Source: DATHZQ01 sp963823505 (GTDB taxonomy: Bacteria; Actinomycetota; Acidimicrobiia; Spongiisociales; UBA5794). From it: a stretch of DNA of 64,000 nucleotides. Under the pieces are notes generated by a model. The model was given only the letters and a program-made list of their open reading frames with translations. It had not been told where the DNA came from and did no database searches. The position numbers and the translations under genes are program-made. Each line of letters starts with the position of its first letter. Within the stretch, counting starts at the first letter, position 1. Shown piece by piece: positions 21,328-31,088 of this stretch. The DNA is taken from the NCBI GenBank assembly GCA_963823505.1, contig CAWGLY010000005.1, forward strand, positions 992,001-1,056,000, written 5' to 3'.

Positions 21328-24300
21328 TCAGCGGAAGTCGCGGCTGCGGATGCCGTCGACCGGCCAGTGCTCGAACCTGTGGGCGACCAGGTTGGTGACG
21401 CCGTCACGGAACTCGAGGATGCCACCGATGACGACACCAACCGCCTTGCGGGCAATCTCGTAGTGGGCCTCCCACACCTGGGGGAGCACGACAACGTTGA
21501 GGAGCCCCGTCTCGTCTTCGAGATTGAGGAACCGCACCCCTCGAGCAGTTCCCGGCCGTTGGCGATGGGTGATGATCCCGCCGACCCGCACCCTGGACCC
21601 GTGCTTGCGGAGCGAAAGCGCATCGGAGATCCGCAGGCATCCCGACGCGTCGAGGCGATCCCGCAGAAAAGCCACAGGGTGGGTCACGGAGATCCCCGTG
21701 GACCACAGATCCGCCTGCACGGTATCCACGGCGCTCATGCCGGGGAACGCGGGAGCCTTGGCTCCTGCAGCGAGGGGAAGGCGATCGGGACCCATCCCCG
21801 CAAGGGCGCCTGCGGCCCATATCCCCTCCCTACGTTGCACCCCAAAGGGGGCAAATGCCCCTGACACCGCCAGCGCCTCGATTGCATCGAGGGACAGCCC
21901 GGTGCGCTGGGCCAGATCGTCGGCCGAACGGAAGTCCCCGTTCACCATCCGCGCCGCCTCGATGCGTGTGATCTCCGCATCGCCGAGATTGCGGACGTAC
22001 CGCAGCCCGATACGTAACGCCACCGCAGAGCGCAATGGGTCGTCGACGGCTCCTCTCCCCCGCCGCCACTGCATGCCGAGGTACTCGACGATGTCCTCAC
22101 CGTCGGCGTCGTGAAGCTCGATGGTGCAATCGAACTCTGAGGCGTTGATGTCGGGGGGAAGCACGACGACACCGTGGTGGATCGCATCCTGGACGAGGGA
22201 GTTCGGGGTGTAGAAGCCCATCGGCTGGGCGTTGAGGAGCCCGCAGAAGAATTCGGCCGGCCAGTGGAACTTGAGCCAAGACGCCGCGTAGACGATGTAG
22301 GCAAACGAGACCGAGTGGGACTCGGGGAAGCCAAACGAGGCAAAGCCCTGGAGCTTCTCCCAGATCTCGTCGGCCGCGGCCCCGACGATGCCATTGGCCG
22401 CCATCCCTGCATAGACCTCGTCGCCAAGCCGGCTCATCGCCTCACCCGACCGTTTGTGCGTCATGGCCTGCCGCAGCCTGTCGGACTGCCCACCGGTGAA
22501 CCCCGCACAGATGCGCGCCAGCTCCATGAGCTGCTCCTGGAACACCGGCACCCCCAGGGTCTTGGTCAGAATCGGCTCTGTGGAGGGGTGGGGGAAGCGG
22601 ATCGGCTCCTCGCCGTTGCGGCGTCGCAGAAACGGGTGCACCGAGTGACCTTGGATCGGTCCAGGGCGAATCAGCGCGACCTCGATGGCGAGGTCGTAGA
22701 AGGTGCGCGGCTTCATGCGGGGCAGCGTCGCCATCTGCGCCCTCGACTCCACCTGGAAGATGCCCACAGTGTCCGCCTTGGTGAGCATGTCGTAGATGAC
22801 GGGCTCTTGCGGGATCGTTGCCAGATCGACATCTACTCCGTGGGCGTCGTGTATCGCATCCACAGAGAGATGGAGGCCGTTCATCGCACCGAGCGCCAGG
22901 AGATCGAACTTGACGATGCCCATGGCGGCGCAGTCGTCCTTGTCCCATTGCAGCACCGAGCGATCCTCCATCCGCCCCCATTCCATGGGCACCACCTCCC
23001 ACAGCGGTCGCTTGGCGACGACCATGCCGCCCGAGTGAATCCCCAGGTGGCGAGGAAAGCCGTCGAGCCTGTGGCAGACGTCGTAGATGAGCTCTGAGGT
23101 GAGCCCTTCGGGCAGATCCACCTCGGTGCGGATGGCCGCCGGGTTTCTCGTGTCGAGGAACTTGGTCAGTGCGTTGACTTGTGCCTGGGTCAGCCCAAAG
23201 GACTTGCCGACGTCTTGGAGCACCGAGCGGGCGCGGTAGGTGATGACGTTGGCCACCATCGCCGCCCGTTCCCGCCCATAGCGGCGGTAGCAGTACTGGA
23301 TCACCTCCTCCCGCCGTTCCGCCTCGAAGTCGATGTCGATGTCGGGCGGTCGCCCCCGCTCCTCGGACAGGAACCGCTCAAAGGGGAGGCCGAGCCTGAT
23401 CGGATCGACGCGGGTCAGCCCGATGCACCGGCACACTGCCGAGTCGGCGCCCGACCCGCGGATCTGGCAGTAGATGTCCTGGGAACGAGCGAACTTGACG
23501 ATGTCCCAGGCGACGAGAAAAAACCCGGCGAACCCAAGCTCTTCGATGATGGCCAGCTCGTGGTCGAGCCGGGAGAGAGCATGGGGATCGATGCCGTTGG
23601 GCCCGTTGCCTGGATACACCTCTCTGGCCCCTGAGATCACGATGTCGCGCAGGTACTCATCCTCGGTCGTGAAAGCCCCCGGCATGGGAAAATCAGGGAG
23701 CTGGGGGGCAAGCAGGTCGAGGTCGAAAGCCAGAGCTGCGCCAAGATCGGCGGCGCGCTCCACTACTCCCGGATAGCGGCGAAAGCGTGCTGCCATCTCG
23801 TCTGGGCTGCGGAGGTAGCGCTCGTCGGTAGCAGGACGAAACCCGTCGGCGACGTCCAGATTGCGCCTCCCGGCAATCGCCGCGAGCACTTCGGCAAGAT
23901 CGGCGTCGTGGCGGTGGGCATAGTGGACGTTGTTGGTGGCGACGGCCGGTAGCGAGAGCCGGCGGGCCACCTCGAAGAGCACGTCGTTGCGAACATCGTC
24001 TTCGGGCATGCCGTGATGCCACATCTCCACGTACAACCGGTTGGGAAACACCTCACGCAGCTGCGAGGCCGCCAGCAGCGCCCCCTCGAGGTCCGCGGTT
24101 CGAGCGGCCCGAGGCACGGCACCCTGGCGGCATCCGGTGAGGGCCACCAGTTTGCCGTGGCGGGATGCCTCGTCGAGATCCTCGTAGTCGTAGACCGGCC
24201 GGTCCTTCTCCCCCTGGTATTGCCCGCGGGTGACAAAACGGCTGATAGCGCCATACCCGGACGGGTCGGGTGCCAGCAGCACGAGATGGTCCGTCTGCGG

Positions 24301-24659
24301 CTTGCCAACCGGCTTGGAGCCGTGCATCCGGCGGATACGGCCTCGGCGAGGTTTCGGAGAGGTATCCCGTGTCCCGTTCCCGTATCCCGTTGGCAGGGGT
24401 ATCCGGTATCTCGTATCCGGCATCCCGTCTCGTCTGGGGTCTCTTGTGGGAGGCCGACTTCTGTGCCGTAGACGACGGGCATGCCGATGGCGCTCGCTGC
24501 CTGGTGGACCTTGACGGCACCGCGATACCCGTCGTGGTCGGCGATCCCGAGTGCCGTGTAGCCCAGCTCCGCGGCACGCATCACCAATTCGGCGGGGTGA
24601 GATGCTCCGTCGAGGAAGCTGAAGTTGGTGTGACAGTGCAGCTCTGCATACCTGACCAT
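21328..24659 (-). CDS. dnaE2: Error-prone DNA polymerase III alpha subunit DnaE2, reading frame broken in the PHP domain
   Basis: The N-terminus in one frame (ATG at 24659) reads YAELHCHTNFSFLDGASHPAELV, the PHP domain start. The rest is in another frame: HLVLLAPDPSGYG, polymerase motif PPDIDIDFE, PRHLGIHSGGMV, and a C-terminal OB region ending RSRDFR as DnaE2 usually does. The switch falls at 24361-24434, where imperfect 7-bp repeats are inserted just after VVYGTEVGLP; related proteins have only a short variable loop there. DnaE2 carries out mutagenic translesion synthesis with ImuA' and ImuB, encoded at 53.5-55.6 kb. A LexA box lies directly upstream. As sequenced, full-length protein would not be made unless the repeat length varies, slippage occurs, or the base count here is wrong. 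The coordinates span both frames. Confidence 0.85.
24361..24434. repeat. Imperfect heptanucleotide tandem repeat inside dnaE2
   Basis: The plus strand runs through degenerate copies of a 7-bp unit close to GTATCCC/GTATCCG: GGTATCC, CGTGTCC, CGTATCC, GGTATCC, GGTATCT, CGTATCC, GGCATCC. The tract is about 74 bases and is unlike the surrounding coding sequence. Since 7 is not a multiple of 3, each gained or lost unit would change the frame of dnaE2. A shorter tract with a related heptamer (GGTACCA) lies at 55987-56021. Confidence 0.7.
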
Positions 24660-24670
24660 GGCTCAACACT

Positions 24671-24690
24671 AATCGAACGTATGTTCGATT
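24671..24690. promoter_or_regulatory. LexA/SOS box upstream of dnaE2
   Basis: The core TCGAACGTATGTTCGA matches the Gram-positive/actinobacterial LexA operator TCGAAC-N4-GTTCGA exactly, flanked by AA and TT. It ends 12 bases before the dnaE2 ATG at 24659, so the promoter must overlap or lie just upstream of it. It implies DNA-damage induction. Confidence 0.85.
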
Positions 24691-24737
24691 CATCCGGTGT
24701 CGGAGGAACCGGGCCGGCCGACCGCCCAATCAGCTTC

Positions 24738-25118
24738 TCAACCGTCCACGTCCACGTGCACGACGAACTCGTCGAGCGGTGCGACGTCCTCCCAAGGACG
24801 TTCGTAGGTGAGCACCAAGTTGCCGCTCCCCGCTTCGATCACCTCGAATTCGAGGGACAGCACGCCCCCTGCGCCGAGGAGATCGCTCATCGGGATGAAG
24901 GCGGGCTCGCCCACGAGCCTGAGACACTCAGTGGAATCCGCCGCGACCACCCAGGTGAAACCTGTCGTCGGGTTGGCCTCGAGCGCAACGTCGATGACGC
25001 CTCCAACCGCCAGATCGACGGTGGTGCCGGCATCGTCGGCCGTCAGCGTCGGGATGTCGTCTCCGCCGCAGCCGGCCAGCAACACGAGGACGAGGAGCCC
25101 AATCGCAGTGACTCGCAC
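24738..25118 (-). CDS. Chagasin-like (I42) protease inhibitor lipoprotein
   Basis: A 126-residue protein with a lipoprotein signal peptide (LLVLVLLAGCGG, Cys about residue 17), so it is probably anchored outside the membrane. The mature part has NPTTGFTW near residue 50 and TYERPWE near residue 104, two of the loops by which chagasin-family inhibitors block papain-like cysteine proteases. The third loop, around LGAGG, is also in place. The family is common in bacteria, where targets are mostly unknown. It reads in the same direction as dnaE2 but starts 459 bases before that gene's start and lies upstream of the LexA box. Confidence 0.8.
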   Translation of the reverse strand: MRVTAIGLLVLVLLAGCGGDDIPTLTADDAGTTVDLAVGGVIDVALEANPTTGFTWVVAADSTECLRLVGEPAFIPMSDLLGAGGVLSLEFEVIEAGSGNLVLTYERPWEDVAPLDEFVVHVDVDG

Positions 25119-25233
25119 GAGAAACCTCCTCTCGCTACCCCCAGCATCTCACGACCACACCGGGGTCACTAGAGCCGGAGGGCACCTTGGCCGTCGACAT
25201 GTCATGACCTCTGCCCGGTCCTAGCCTGGGGAC

Positions 25234-26037
25234 ATGGCTGCCGGACCACGAAGCACCGACCGTCGCCCGTCGTTGGCGAAGGTGGCACTCCCGACCGAGC
25301 ACGGCGGTTGGAGCCTGACGCTCGAGCCGGTGCTGCTGGGGCTGATCGTCGCCCCGACGTGGGCGGGAGCAGCCCTCGGCGGAGTGGCTCTGCTCGGCTT
25401 CCTCATCCGCACCCCGCTGAAGCTCGCCATCGGTGATCGCCGCCGGGGCCGGCGACTCGACCGCAGCGCACTCGCCGAACGCGTAACGCTCATCGAAGGA
25501 GTTGCGCTGGTGCTGCTCCTCGCCGCCGCCGCCGTTGGCGCCGAGGACCCGTTTTGGCTCCCCCTCGCCGCCGCAGTGCCGCTGTTTGCCATTGAGATGT
25601 GGTTCGACGTGCGCAGCAAGAGCCGCCATCTCTTGCCGGAGCTCGCCGGCACCGTCGGTATCGGCTCCGTAGGCGCAGCGATCGCGCTGGCAGGAGGAAC
25701 GGACCCCTTGATCGCATGGGGTTTGTGGCTCATCGCCGCCGCCCGGGCCGTGGCCGCCATTCCGCTGGTGCGCGTACAGCTGCGGCGCGCCAAGAACCAG
25801 GCATATCGTCTCATCGACAGCGACGCCGCGCAGGTAGCCGCCGGAGCCGGAATGGTCGCCGGATTTGCGGCGGGAGCGGTCTCGCTGGTTGCGCTGCTGG
25901 CCATCACCACGCTGGCGGCCATCCACCTCGTCCAGGTGCGCCGCCCGCCGCCCCGGGCTGCAGTCCTGGGAGCGCAACAGGTGGTGTTCGGGCTTGCGAT
26001 CGTCGTCGCCGCAGGGCTGGCGGCCATCGCCCCCTGA
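25234..26037 (+). CDS. YwiC-like integral membrane protein
   Basis: A 267-residue protein with the family marker LPTEHGGW near residue 22 followed by roughly eight hydrophobic segments. The conserved segment RAKNQAYRLIDSD region lies between membrane segments at about residue 190. YwiC-family proteins are polytopic membrane proteins without an established reaction. It starts at an ATG 115 bases from the divergently read inhibitor gene and stops 36 bases before the ACT-domain gene, so it may share that transcript. Confidence 0.75.
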   Translation: MAAGPRSTDRRPSLAKVALPTEHGGWSLTLEPVLLGLIVAPTWAGAALGGVALLGFLIRTPLKLAIGDRRRGRRLDRSALAERVTLIEGVALVLLLAAAAVGAEDPFWLPLAAAVPLFAIEMWFDVRSKSRHLLPELAGTVGIGSVGAAIALAGGTDPLIAWGLWLIAAARAVAAIPLVRVQLRRAKNQAYRLIDSDAAQVAAGAGMVAGFAAGAVSLVALLAITTLAAIHLVQVRRPPPRAAVLGAQQVVFGLAIVVAAGLAAIAP

Positions 26038-26073
26038 GCTGCACAGCGCCGCCAGAGTACGTAAGCTGGCACC

Positions 26074-26454
26074 ATGACGGAGTTCACCGTTCATATGGCG
26101 AATCGACCCGGCCAGCTGGCAACGCTGGCCCGGCTCCTCGGAGACGCCGGCGTGAACATCGAGGCCCTCGCTGCATACGCAGGCGGAGAAGAAGGGATCG
26201 TCAGGCTGGTCGCCAGCAACGAATCAGCCACACGGTCCGTCCTCGCCGATGCCGGTCTCGAATGGCACGAGCACCGCGTCATCTCGACTCGCGTCACCAA
26301 TCGTCCAGGTGCCCTGGCCCAGGTGACCGAGTCGCTCGCCAATACCGGTGTCAACATCGACGCGATGTACCTGTTGCACGGCAACGGCGACCATCTCCAG
26401 TTCGCCATCGCCGTCAACGACCCTGACGCGGCCGCCGCCCACCTGGCGGTGTAG
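26074..26454 (+). CDS. Tandem ACT-domain protein
   Basis: A 126-residue protein made of two ACT repeats: NRPGQLATLARLLGDAGVNIEAL at the front and NRPGALAQVTESLANTGVNIDAM from about residue 70. ACT domains bind amino acids or similar ligands and regulate enzymes. No catalytic domain is attached, so this is a stand-alone regulator or sensor. It is followed after six bases by the LLM oxidoreductase gene, suggesting co-transcription. Confidence 0.8.
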   Translation: MTEFTVHMANRPGQLATLARLLGDAGVNIEALAAYAGGEEGIVRLVASNESATRSVLADAGLEWHEHRVISTRVTNRPGALAQVTESLANTGVNIDAMYLLHGNGDHLQFAIAVNDPDAAAAHLAV

Positions 26455-26460
26455 ACGCCC

Positions 26461-27480
26461 GTGAGCCTCGGATTTGGCCTTCTCTCCGCACAGGTGCCAC
26501 CGGGACCGGACCCGGACTGGGAGAGGGCCTACGCCGAGACGCTGGCGCTGACCACCCACGCCGAACGGCTGGGCTACTCGTCGGTGTGGACTACGGAGCA
26601 CCACTTCGTCGACGACGGTTACATGCCGTCGTTGCTGGTGACGAGCGCCGCGATGGCGGCGGTCACGTCGACCATCGAGATCGGCACAGGTGTGCTGCTG
26701 GCGCCGTTGCACCACCCGATCCGTCTCGCCGAGGATGCCGCCACGGTGCAGCTGATCAGCGGCGGGCGCTTGACGCTCGGGCTCGGGCTCGGCTGGAACG
26801 AGGCCGAGTTCACGGCCCTCGGCGCGTCGCTGCGGCTCAGGGGGCGGGCCATGACCGAGATCCTCGAGATCCTCCCGCGAGCATGGAGCGGCGAGGTCTT
26901 CGCCCACCGAGGCGAGATCTACGAGCTGCCGGAACTCGCCGTCCGTCCTGTGCCCCACAAGCGCATTCCCGTGGTCATCGGCGGCGGCGCCGAGGCTGCG
27001 GTGCGTCGCGCCGCCCGGCTCGCCGACGGGTTCTTCTCGAACGCACCGCCGCAGAAGCTGATAGAGCAGGTGGCGTGGGCAAGGGACGAACGCACCAGGT
27101 CCGGCCTCGACCCGGACGCGTTCCGCTGGATCTACTACACGATGATGTACCCGGGCATCGACGAAGACGCAGCGTGGGAGACCATCGCCAACGACGTGTG
27201 GGCGTTGACGTGGAAGTACTCCGACATGGAAGCCTCCGCCACCCGGTCCGGCTCGCCACCTTCGCCGCCCCCGCCCCCCGCCGACGTGATGGAGAAGGTG
27301 CGGGTCCGTGGTGTGATGGTGGGGTCTCCCGACCGCATCGTCGACCAGTTGTCGACCCTGCGGGAGGAGGCGGGGGTGCCGATCGACTTCGTGGCCCGCT
27401 CGTTCTTCTCGACCCTCCCCCACACCCGGCAACTCGAGCTGATGGAAGATCTCGCTACCGGAGTGCTCCCGCACCTCTGA
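26461..27480 (+). CDS. LLM-class flavin- or F420-dependent oxidoreductase
   Basis: A 339-residue luciferase-like monooxygenase fold. WTTEHHF near residue 41, the LAEDAATVQLISGGRLTLGLGLGW segment and PVVIGGGAEAAVRRAARLADGF are typical. In actinobacteria many such proteins use coenzyme F420, but flavin use cannot be excluded from sequence alone. A proline-rich loop (SGSPPSPPPPPADV) near residue 265 is unusual. The start is GTG directly after the ACT gene. Confidence 0.8.
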   Translation: MSLGFGLLSAQVPPGPDPDWERAYAETLALTTHAERLGYSSVWTTEHHFVDDGYMPSLLVTSAAMAAVTSTIEIGTGVLLAPLHHPIRLAEDAATVQLISGGRLTLGLGLGWNEAEFTALGASLRLRGRAMTEILEILPRAWSGEVFAHRGEIYELPELAVRPVPHKRIPVVIGGGAEAAVRRAARLADGFFSNAPPQKLIEQVAWARDERTRSGLDPDAFRWIYYTMMYPGIDEDAAWETIANDVWALTWKYSDMEASATRSGSPPSPPPPPADVMEKVRVRGVMVGSPDRIVDQLSTLREEAGVPIDFVARSFFSTLPHTRQLELMEDLATGVLPHL

Positions 27481-27495
27481 CGATCAACGCTGAGA

Positions 27496-28482
27496 TCACG
27501 CAGCGTCAACGGCGCTGACCACCCAAGCCAGGCCCTCTTCCTCATCCTCGACGGCAAGGTGGAACGCCCAGCCCCCGACGACATCACCGGGATCCCACAC
27601 CACCCAGCGGAGATGACCGGCCTCGACACCGAGTTCGGCGGGATCCACGGGCCAGTCGTCGGCCATGCCCAGCAGGGTCGCAACCACCCACCAAGCCGCC
27701 GTCCTTCCCGCGGGGGTCCCCCTCCGCTTGCCGAAGGCTCCCCCAGACGCCCCGGCGAACGCCATGACGGCGAGGGCGGTTGCCAGCGGCACATCGGCCG
27801 CCCTGACCTTGTGTGGTCCCAGCGCCCGAATGGCGCCTTCTGCAGTACCGGCCACCGCCAGCGCCTCGCCCCTGCCGCTCGACTCGTCGAGCCAGGACCG
27901 CACGACATCGAGCAACGCATCACACGCATCGGCGTCGGGCACGATCTGCGCCGCCTCCCCGAGGTCTCGCCAGGCCAGCTCCGGCAGAGCTGGGCCGGGC
28001 ATATCCACGCCGTCGCTGCGGTAGGTGGCGGCCGGATAGATCGGCTCCCAGCTTTCGGGCACGAGCGGCACTTCGAGCACCGGTCCGGCCGCCTGCGCAG
28101 GGACCGCGTCGCCTCGCAGCGCCCGCTCCTGGGCAATCAGCGACCGCACCCGTGGCTCCGTCACATGTGGAGCAAGCTGCTCCCACGTGTGCGTCGATGC
28201 CGCAACCTCCCACAGCGGGCCGGCGGCGAAGCGTCCCGCTCCGGGCACCAGCAGCGGAGCCACCAACTCTGCCGGCGCTTCGAGGGCCAGGCGGTATTCG
28301 GCGTAGTGCACGGCACCCCATACCTGTTTGCCGCGCTCGACGGCCTCGCCGCAGCGGTCCATCAACCGGTGGATCTCGTCCCACTCCCGATGGACGCACA
28401 ACCCGTCGATGAAGCGCACCAGACCATCCAGGTCGCTCGCCTCGATCAGCTCGATCATCGTGTCGGAAGCCATCAGCCTCAC
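27496..28482 (-). CDS. Unknown protein, helical, actinobacterial
   Basis: A 328-residue acidic protein I do not recognise. It is rich in Ala, Glu, Asp and Trp and mostly predicted helical, with no signal peptide or membrane segment. The second half includes AGASGGAFGKRRG and VVWDPGDVVGGWAFHLAVEDEEEG. A GTG at 28482 or an ATG at 28473 could start it. It is convergent with the LLM gene, with 15 bases between stops, and divergent from kynureninase. Confidence 0.6.
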   Translation of the reverse strand: MRLMASDTMIELIEASDLDGLVRFIDGLCVHREWDEIHRLMDRCGEAVERGKQVWGAVHYAEYRLALEAPAELVAPLLVPGAGRFAAGPLWEVAASTHTWEQLAPHVTEPRVRSLIAQERALRGDAVPAQAAGPVLEVPLVPESWEPIYPAATYRSDGVDMPGPALPELAWRDLGEAAQIVPDADACDALLDVVRSWLDESSGRGEALAVAGTAEGAIRALGPHKVRAADVPLATALAVMAFAGASGGAFGKRRGTPAGRTAAWWVVATLLGMADDWPVDPAELGVEAGHLRWVVWDPGDVVGGWAFHLAVEDEEEGLAWVVSAVDAA

Positions 28483-28624
28483 ACTACGGCCCGCATCGTC
28501 CGTATCGATCGGTCATGTCCCCGGAAGCCGGGGGGCCGAGGCCGGGGAAACGCTTCCAGCGTGGCCGGATCCTTCGGGAGTTGCTTCGCAGGCTGACTCG
28601 CGCACTGCGGATAACCTCCGGGCC

Positions 28625-29872
28625 ATGAACACTCGTGGTGCAGCGCTCGACGCAGCGGATCCGCTGGCCGGATTCCGGGAACGGTTTGCGTTCCCTGACC
28701 CGAATCTCGTGTACCTGGACGGCAACTCTCTGGGCAGGATGCCCCTCGCCGCCAGGGATCGGGCCGTCCGTCTTGCCGACCATGAGTGGGGCGATCGGCT
28801 CATCCGCTCATGGAACGAGGGCTGGTGGGAGGCCCCGTTGCGTCTCGGCGACAAGCTCGCCCCCCTCGTCGGCGCCCAGTCAGGGGAGGTGGCAATCGCA
28901 GACGCAACCTCCGTCAACCTCTACAAGCTGACCGTTGCGGCGCTGCTGGCTCAGCAGGGTCGGACGCGCATCGTCACCGACGACATGAACTTCCCCTCGG
29001 ACCTCTACGTCCTCGACGGGGTCGCCACCACCCTCGACCGGGGCCACGTGGTTGAGATCGTGCCTTCCGCAGACGGCATTCATGGACCCGCCGCGGAGCT
29101 TTCCGCAACCCTCGACCCGTCGGTGGCGCTCGTCACGTTGTCGCACGTCACCTACAAGAGCGGCTACCGCTACGACATCGCCGCGGTCACGGAGGCGGCG
29201 CACCGCGTCGGAGCATTGGTGCTGTGGGACCTCAGCCACTCGGTCGGGGCGGTGCCCATCGACATCTCGGCGGCCGACCTCGCCATCGGGTGTACGTACA
29301 AGTATCTCAACGGGGGGCCTGGCGCCCCGGCATTCATCTACGTGCACCGCGACTTGCAGGACCGCCTCACCAACCCCATCTCCGGGTGGTGGGGTCACCA
29401 CGCCCCTTTTGACTTCGACCCGAGCTACGCGGCGGCGACCGGGATGCGGCGATTCCTCACCGGCACCGCTCCCATGGCGTCACTGGCGACGATCGAGCCG
29501 GGCCTCGACCTCATGCACGAGGCGGGTATCGACCGGCTTGCGGCGAAGTCGGCGGCACAGTCCGCCTACTTCCTCGACCGGTGGCAAGACGAGCTCGCTC
29601 CGCTGGGCTTCACCCTCAACAGCCCGCCAGATGCTGCGTACCGCGGCTCGCATGTCTCGCTCGGCCACGCTGCCGGTCTTGGGATCGATCTGGCCCTCAT
29701 CAACGACTACGACGTGCTCCCCGACTTCCGCCCGCCCGACAACCTCAGGTTCGGGATCGCCCCGCTGTACACCCGTTTTGCCGACATCGACAGCGCAGTG
29801 GACGCCATGGTGGAGATCGTGACCGAAGAACGTTTCGCTTCGTATCTGGACCGCCGCCCCACGGTGACGTAG
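28625..29872 (+). CDS. kynU: Kynureninase
   Basis: A 415-residue PLP enzyme of the aminotransferase-V fold. YLDGNSLGRMP at the start, FPSDLYVLDG near residue 125, LWDLSHSVGAVPID with the PLP-contacting Asp, and CTYKYLNGGPGAPAF with the PLP lysine are all kynureninase hallmarks. It cleaves kynurenine to anthranilate and alanine (or 3-hydroxykynurenine to 3-hydroxyanthranilate). No other kynurenine-pathway gene is visible in the window. The ATG at 28625 leaves a family-typical N-terminus; the longer frame upstream only shadows the divergent gene. Confidence 0.92.
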   Translation: MNTRGAALDAADPLAGFRERFAFPDPNLVYLDGNSLGRMPLAARDRAVRLADHEWGDRLIRSWNEGWWEAPLRLGDKLAPLVGAQSGEVAIADATSVNLYKLTVAALLAQQGRTRIVTDDMNFPSDLYVLDGVATTLDRGHVVEIVPSADGIHGPAAELSATLDPSVALVTLSHVTYKSGYRYDIAAVTEAAHRVGALVLWDLSHSVGAVPIDISAADLAIGCTYKYLNGGPGAPAFIYVHRDLQDRLTNPISGWWGHHAPFDFDPSYAAATGMRRFLTGTAPMASLATIEPGLDLMHEAGIDRLAAKSAAQSAYFLDRWQDELAPLGFTLNSPPDAAYRGSHVSLGHAAGLGIDLALINDYDVLPDFRPPDNLRFGIAPLYTRFADIDSAVDAMVEIVTEERFASYLDRRPTVT

Positions 29873-29951
29873 GAGAAGCTCGCTCCCGGTGGTGCGATGG
29901 TGCTCCCGGTCTATCCTCCCGCTCTCACCTTCCCCCTCCCCCGGAGCAAGC

Positions 29952-31040
29952 ATGGGCTTCAAGTGCGGCATCGTCGGTCTCCCCAACGTGGGCAAGTCGA
30001 CGCTGTTCAACGCCCTGACCGCCGCAGGGGCCGTCGCTGCCAACTACCCCTTCGCCACCATCGACCCGAACGTCGGCGTGGCTGCGGTGCCAGACGCACG
30101 GCTCGATCGGATCACGGACATCGTCAAACCGAAGTCGGTGGTCCCCACGACAATGGAGTTCGTCGACATCGCCGGGCTCGTCGAGGGGGCGTCCAAGGGA
30201 GAGGGCCTCGGGAACCAGTTCCTCGCCCATATTCGCGAGACGCAGGCGATCGCCCACGTCGTCCGGTGCTTCGAAGATCCGGACGTGGCGCATGTCTCGG
30301 GCCGGATCGACCCGGCGGGGGACATCGCCACCATCGACACCGAACTCGCACTGGCGGACCTGGCAACGGTGGGCCGGGCGCTCGATCGCCACACGAGAGT
30401 CGCACGATCCGGCGACACGACGTCACGGGCAGCCGCGACCGAACTCGCTCGTATTCAGGCCCATCTGGAAACCGGGGCACCGGTCCGTTCGATGCGGCCC
30501 GCAGTCGAGAACGCCTCCTCCACCAGGGAGCTCCACCTACTCACCGCCAAACCGGTGATGTACATCGCCAATGTCGACGACGTGGCCTCCACAAACCCGC
30601 ACATTGCGGTCGTCGAGGAGCTCGCCGCGGCCGAAGGCGCCGTGGTCATCGTCATCTCCGCCGAGCTGGAGGCAGAAATCGCCGAGCTGGACACCGGCGA
30701 CAAGCTCGAATTCCTCGCCGAGATCGGACAGCACGAGCCTGGGCTCGCCAGAGTGATTCGTGCCGGCCACGACCTGCTCGGTCTGGGCACCTTCTTCACG
30801 GCCAGCGAAAAGGAAGCACGGGCGTGGACGTTCCGGCGCGGGATGACGGCGCCCCAGACCGCAGGCATCATCCACGGCGACTTCGAGAAGGGATTCATTC
30901 GCGCCGAGGTCATCGCCTACGACGACTACATCGCCCACAACGGCGAAGCGGGCGCCAAAGAAGCCGGCCGGTGGCGCCTGGAGGGGAAGGACTACGTCGT
31001 CCAGGAAGGCGATGTGATCCACTTCAGATTCAATCTCTGA
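29952..31040 (+). CDS. ychF: Redox-regulated ATPase/GTPase YchF (OLA1 family)
   Basis: A 362-residue protein, the family's usual length. It has GLPNVGKSTLFNALT as Walker A, FVDIAGLVEGASKGEGLGNQFL as G3, and NVDD where most G proteins have NKxD, which explains the ATP preference of this family. A coiled-coil insertion and the C-terminal TGS domain ending GDVIHFRFNL complete it. YchF binds ribosomes and responds to redox state. The start is the ATG at 29952 behind CGGAGC; it stands 80 bases after kynU. Confidence 0.95.
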   Translation: MGFKCGIVGLPNVGKSTLFNALTAAGAVAANYPFATIDPNVGVAAVPDARLDRITDIVKPKSVVPTTMEFVDIAGLVEGASKGEGLGNQFLAHIRETQAIAHVVRCFEDPDVAHVSGRIDPAGDIATIDTELALADLATVGRALDRHTRVARSGDTTSRAAATELARIQAHLETGAPVRSMRPAVENASSTRELHLLTAKPVMYIANVDDVASTNPHIAVVEELAAAEGAVVIVISAELEAEIAELDTGDKLEFLAEIGQHEPGLARVIRAGHDLLGLGTFFTASEKEARAWTFRRGMTAPQTAGIIHGDFEKGFIRAEVIAYDDYIAHNGEAGAKEAGRWRLEGKDYVVQEGDVIHFRFNL

Positions 31041-31088
31041 CGACCCGCCACGTCAGTACAATCGCGTGCCGCACACCGCACGAGGGCG

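Noticed and set aside
24659..24729. Start of dnaE2 upstream at 24729
   Set aside because: That extension is in the frame of the later part and is shadow sequence; the PHP domain begins at the ATG at 24659 in the other frame.
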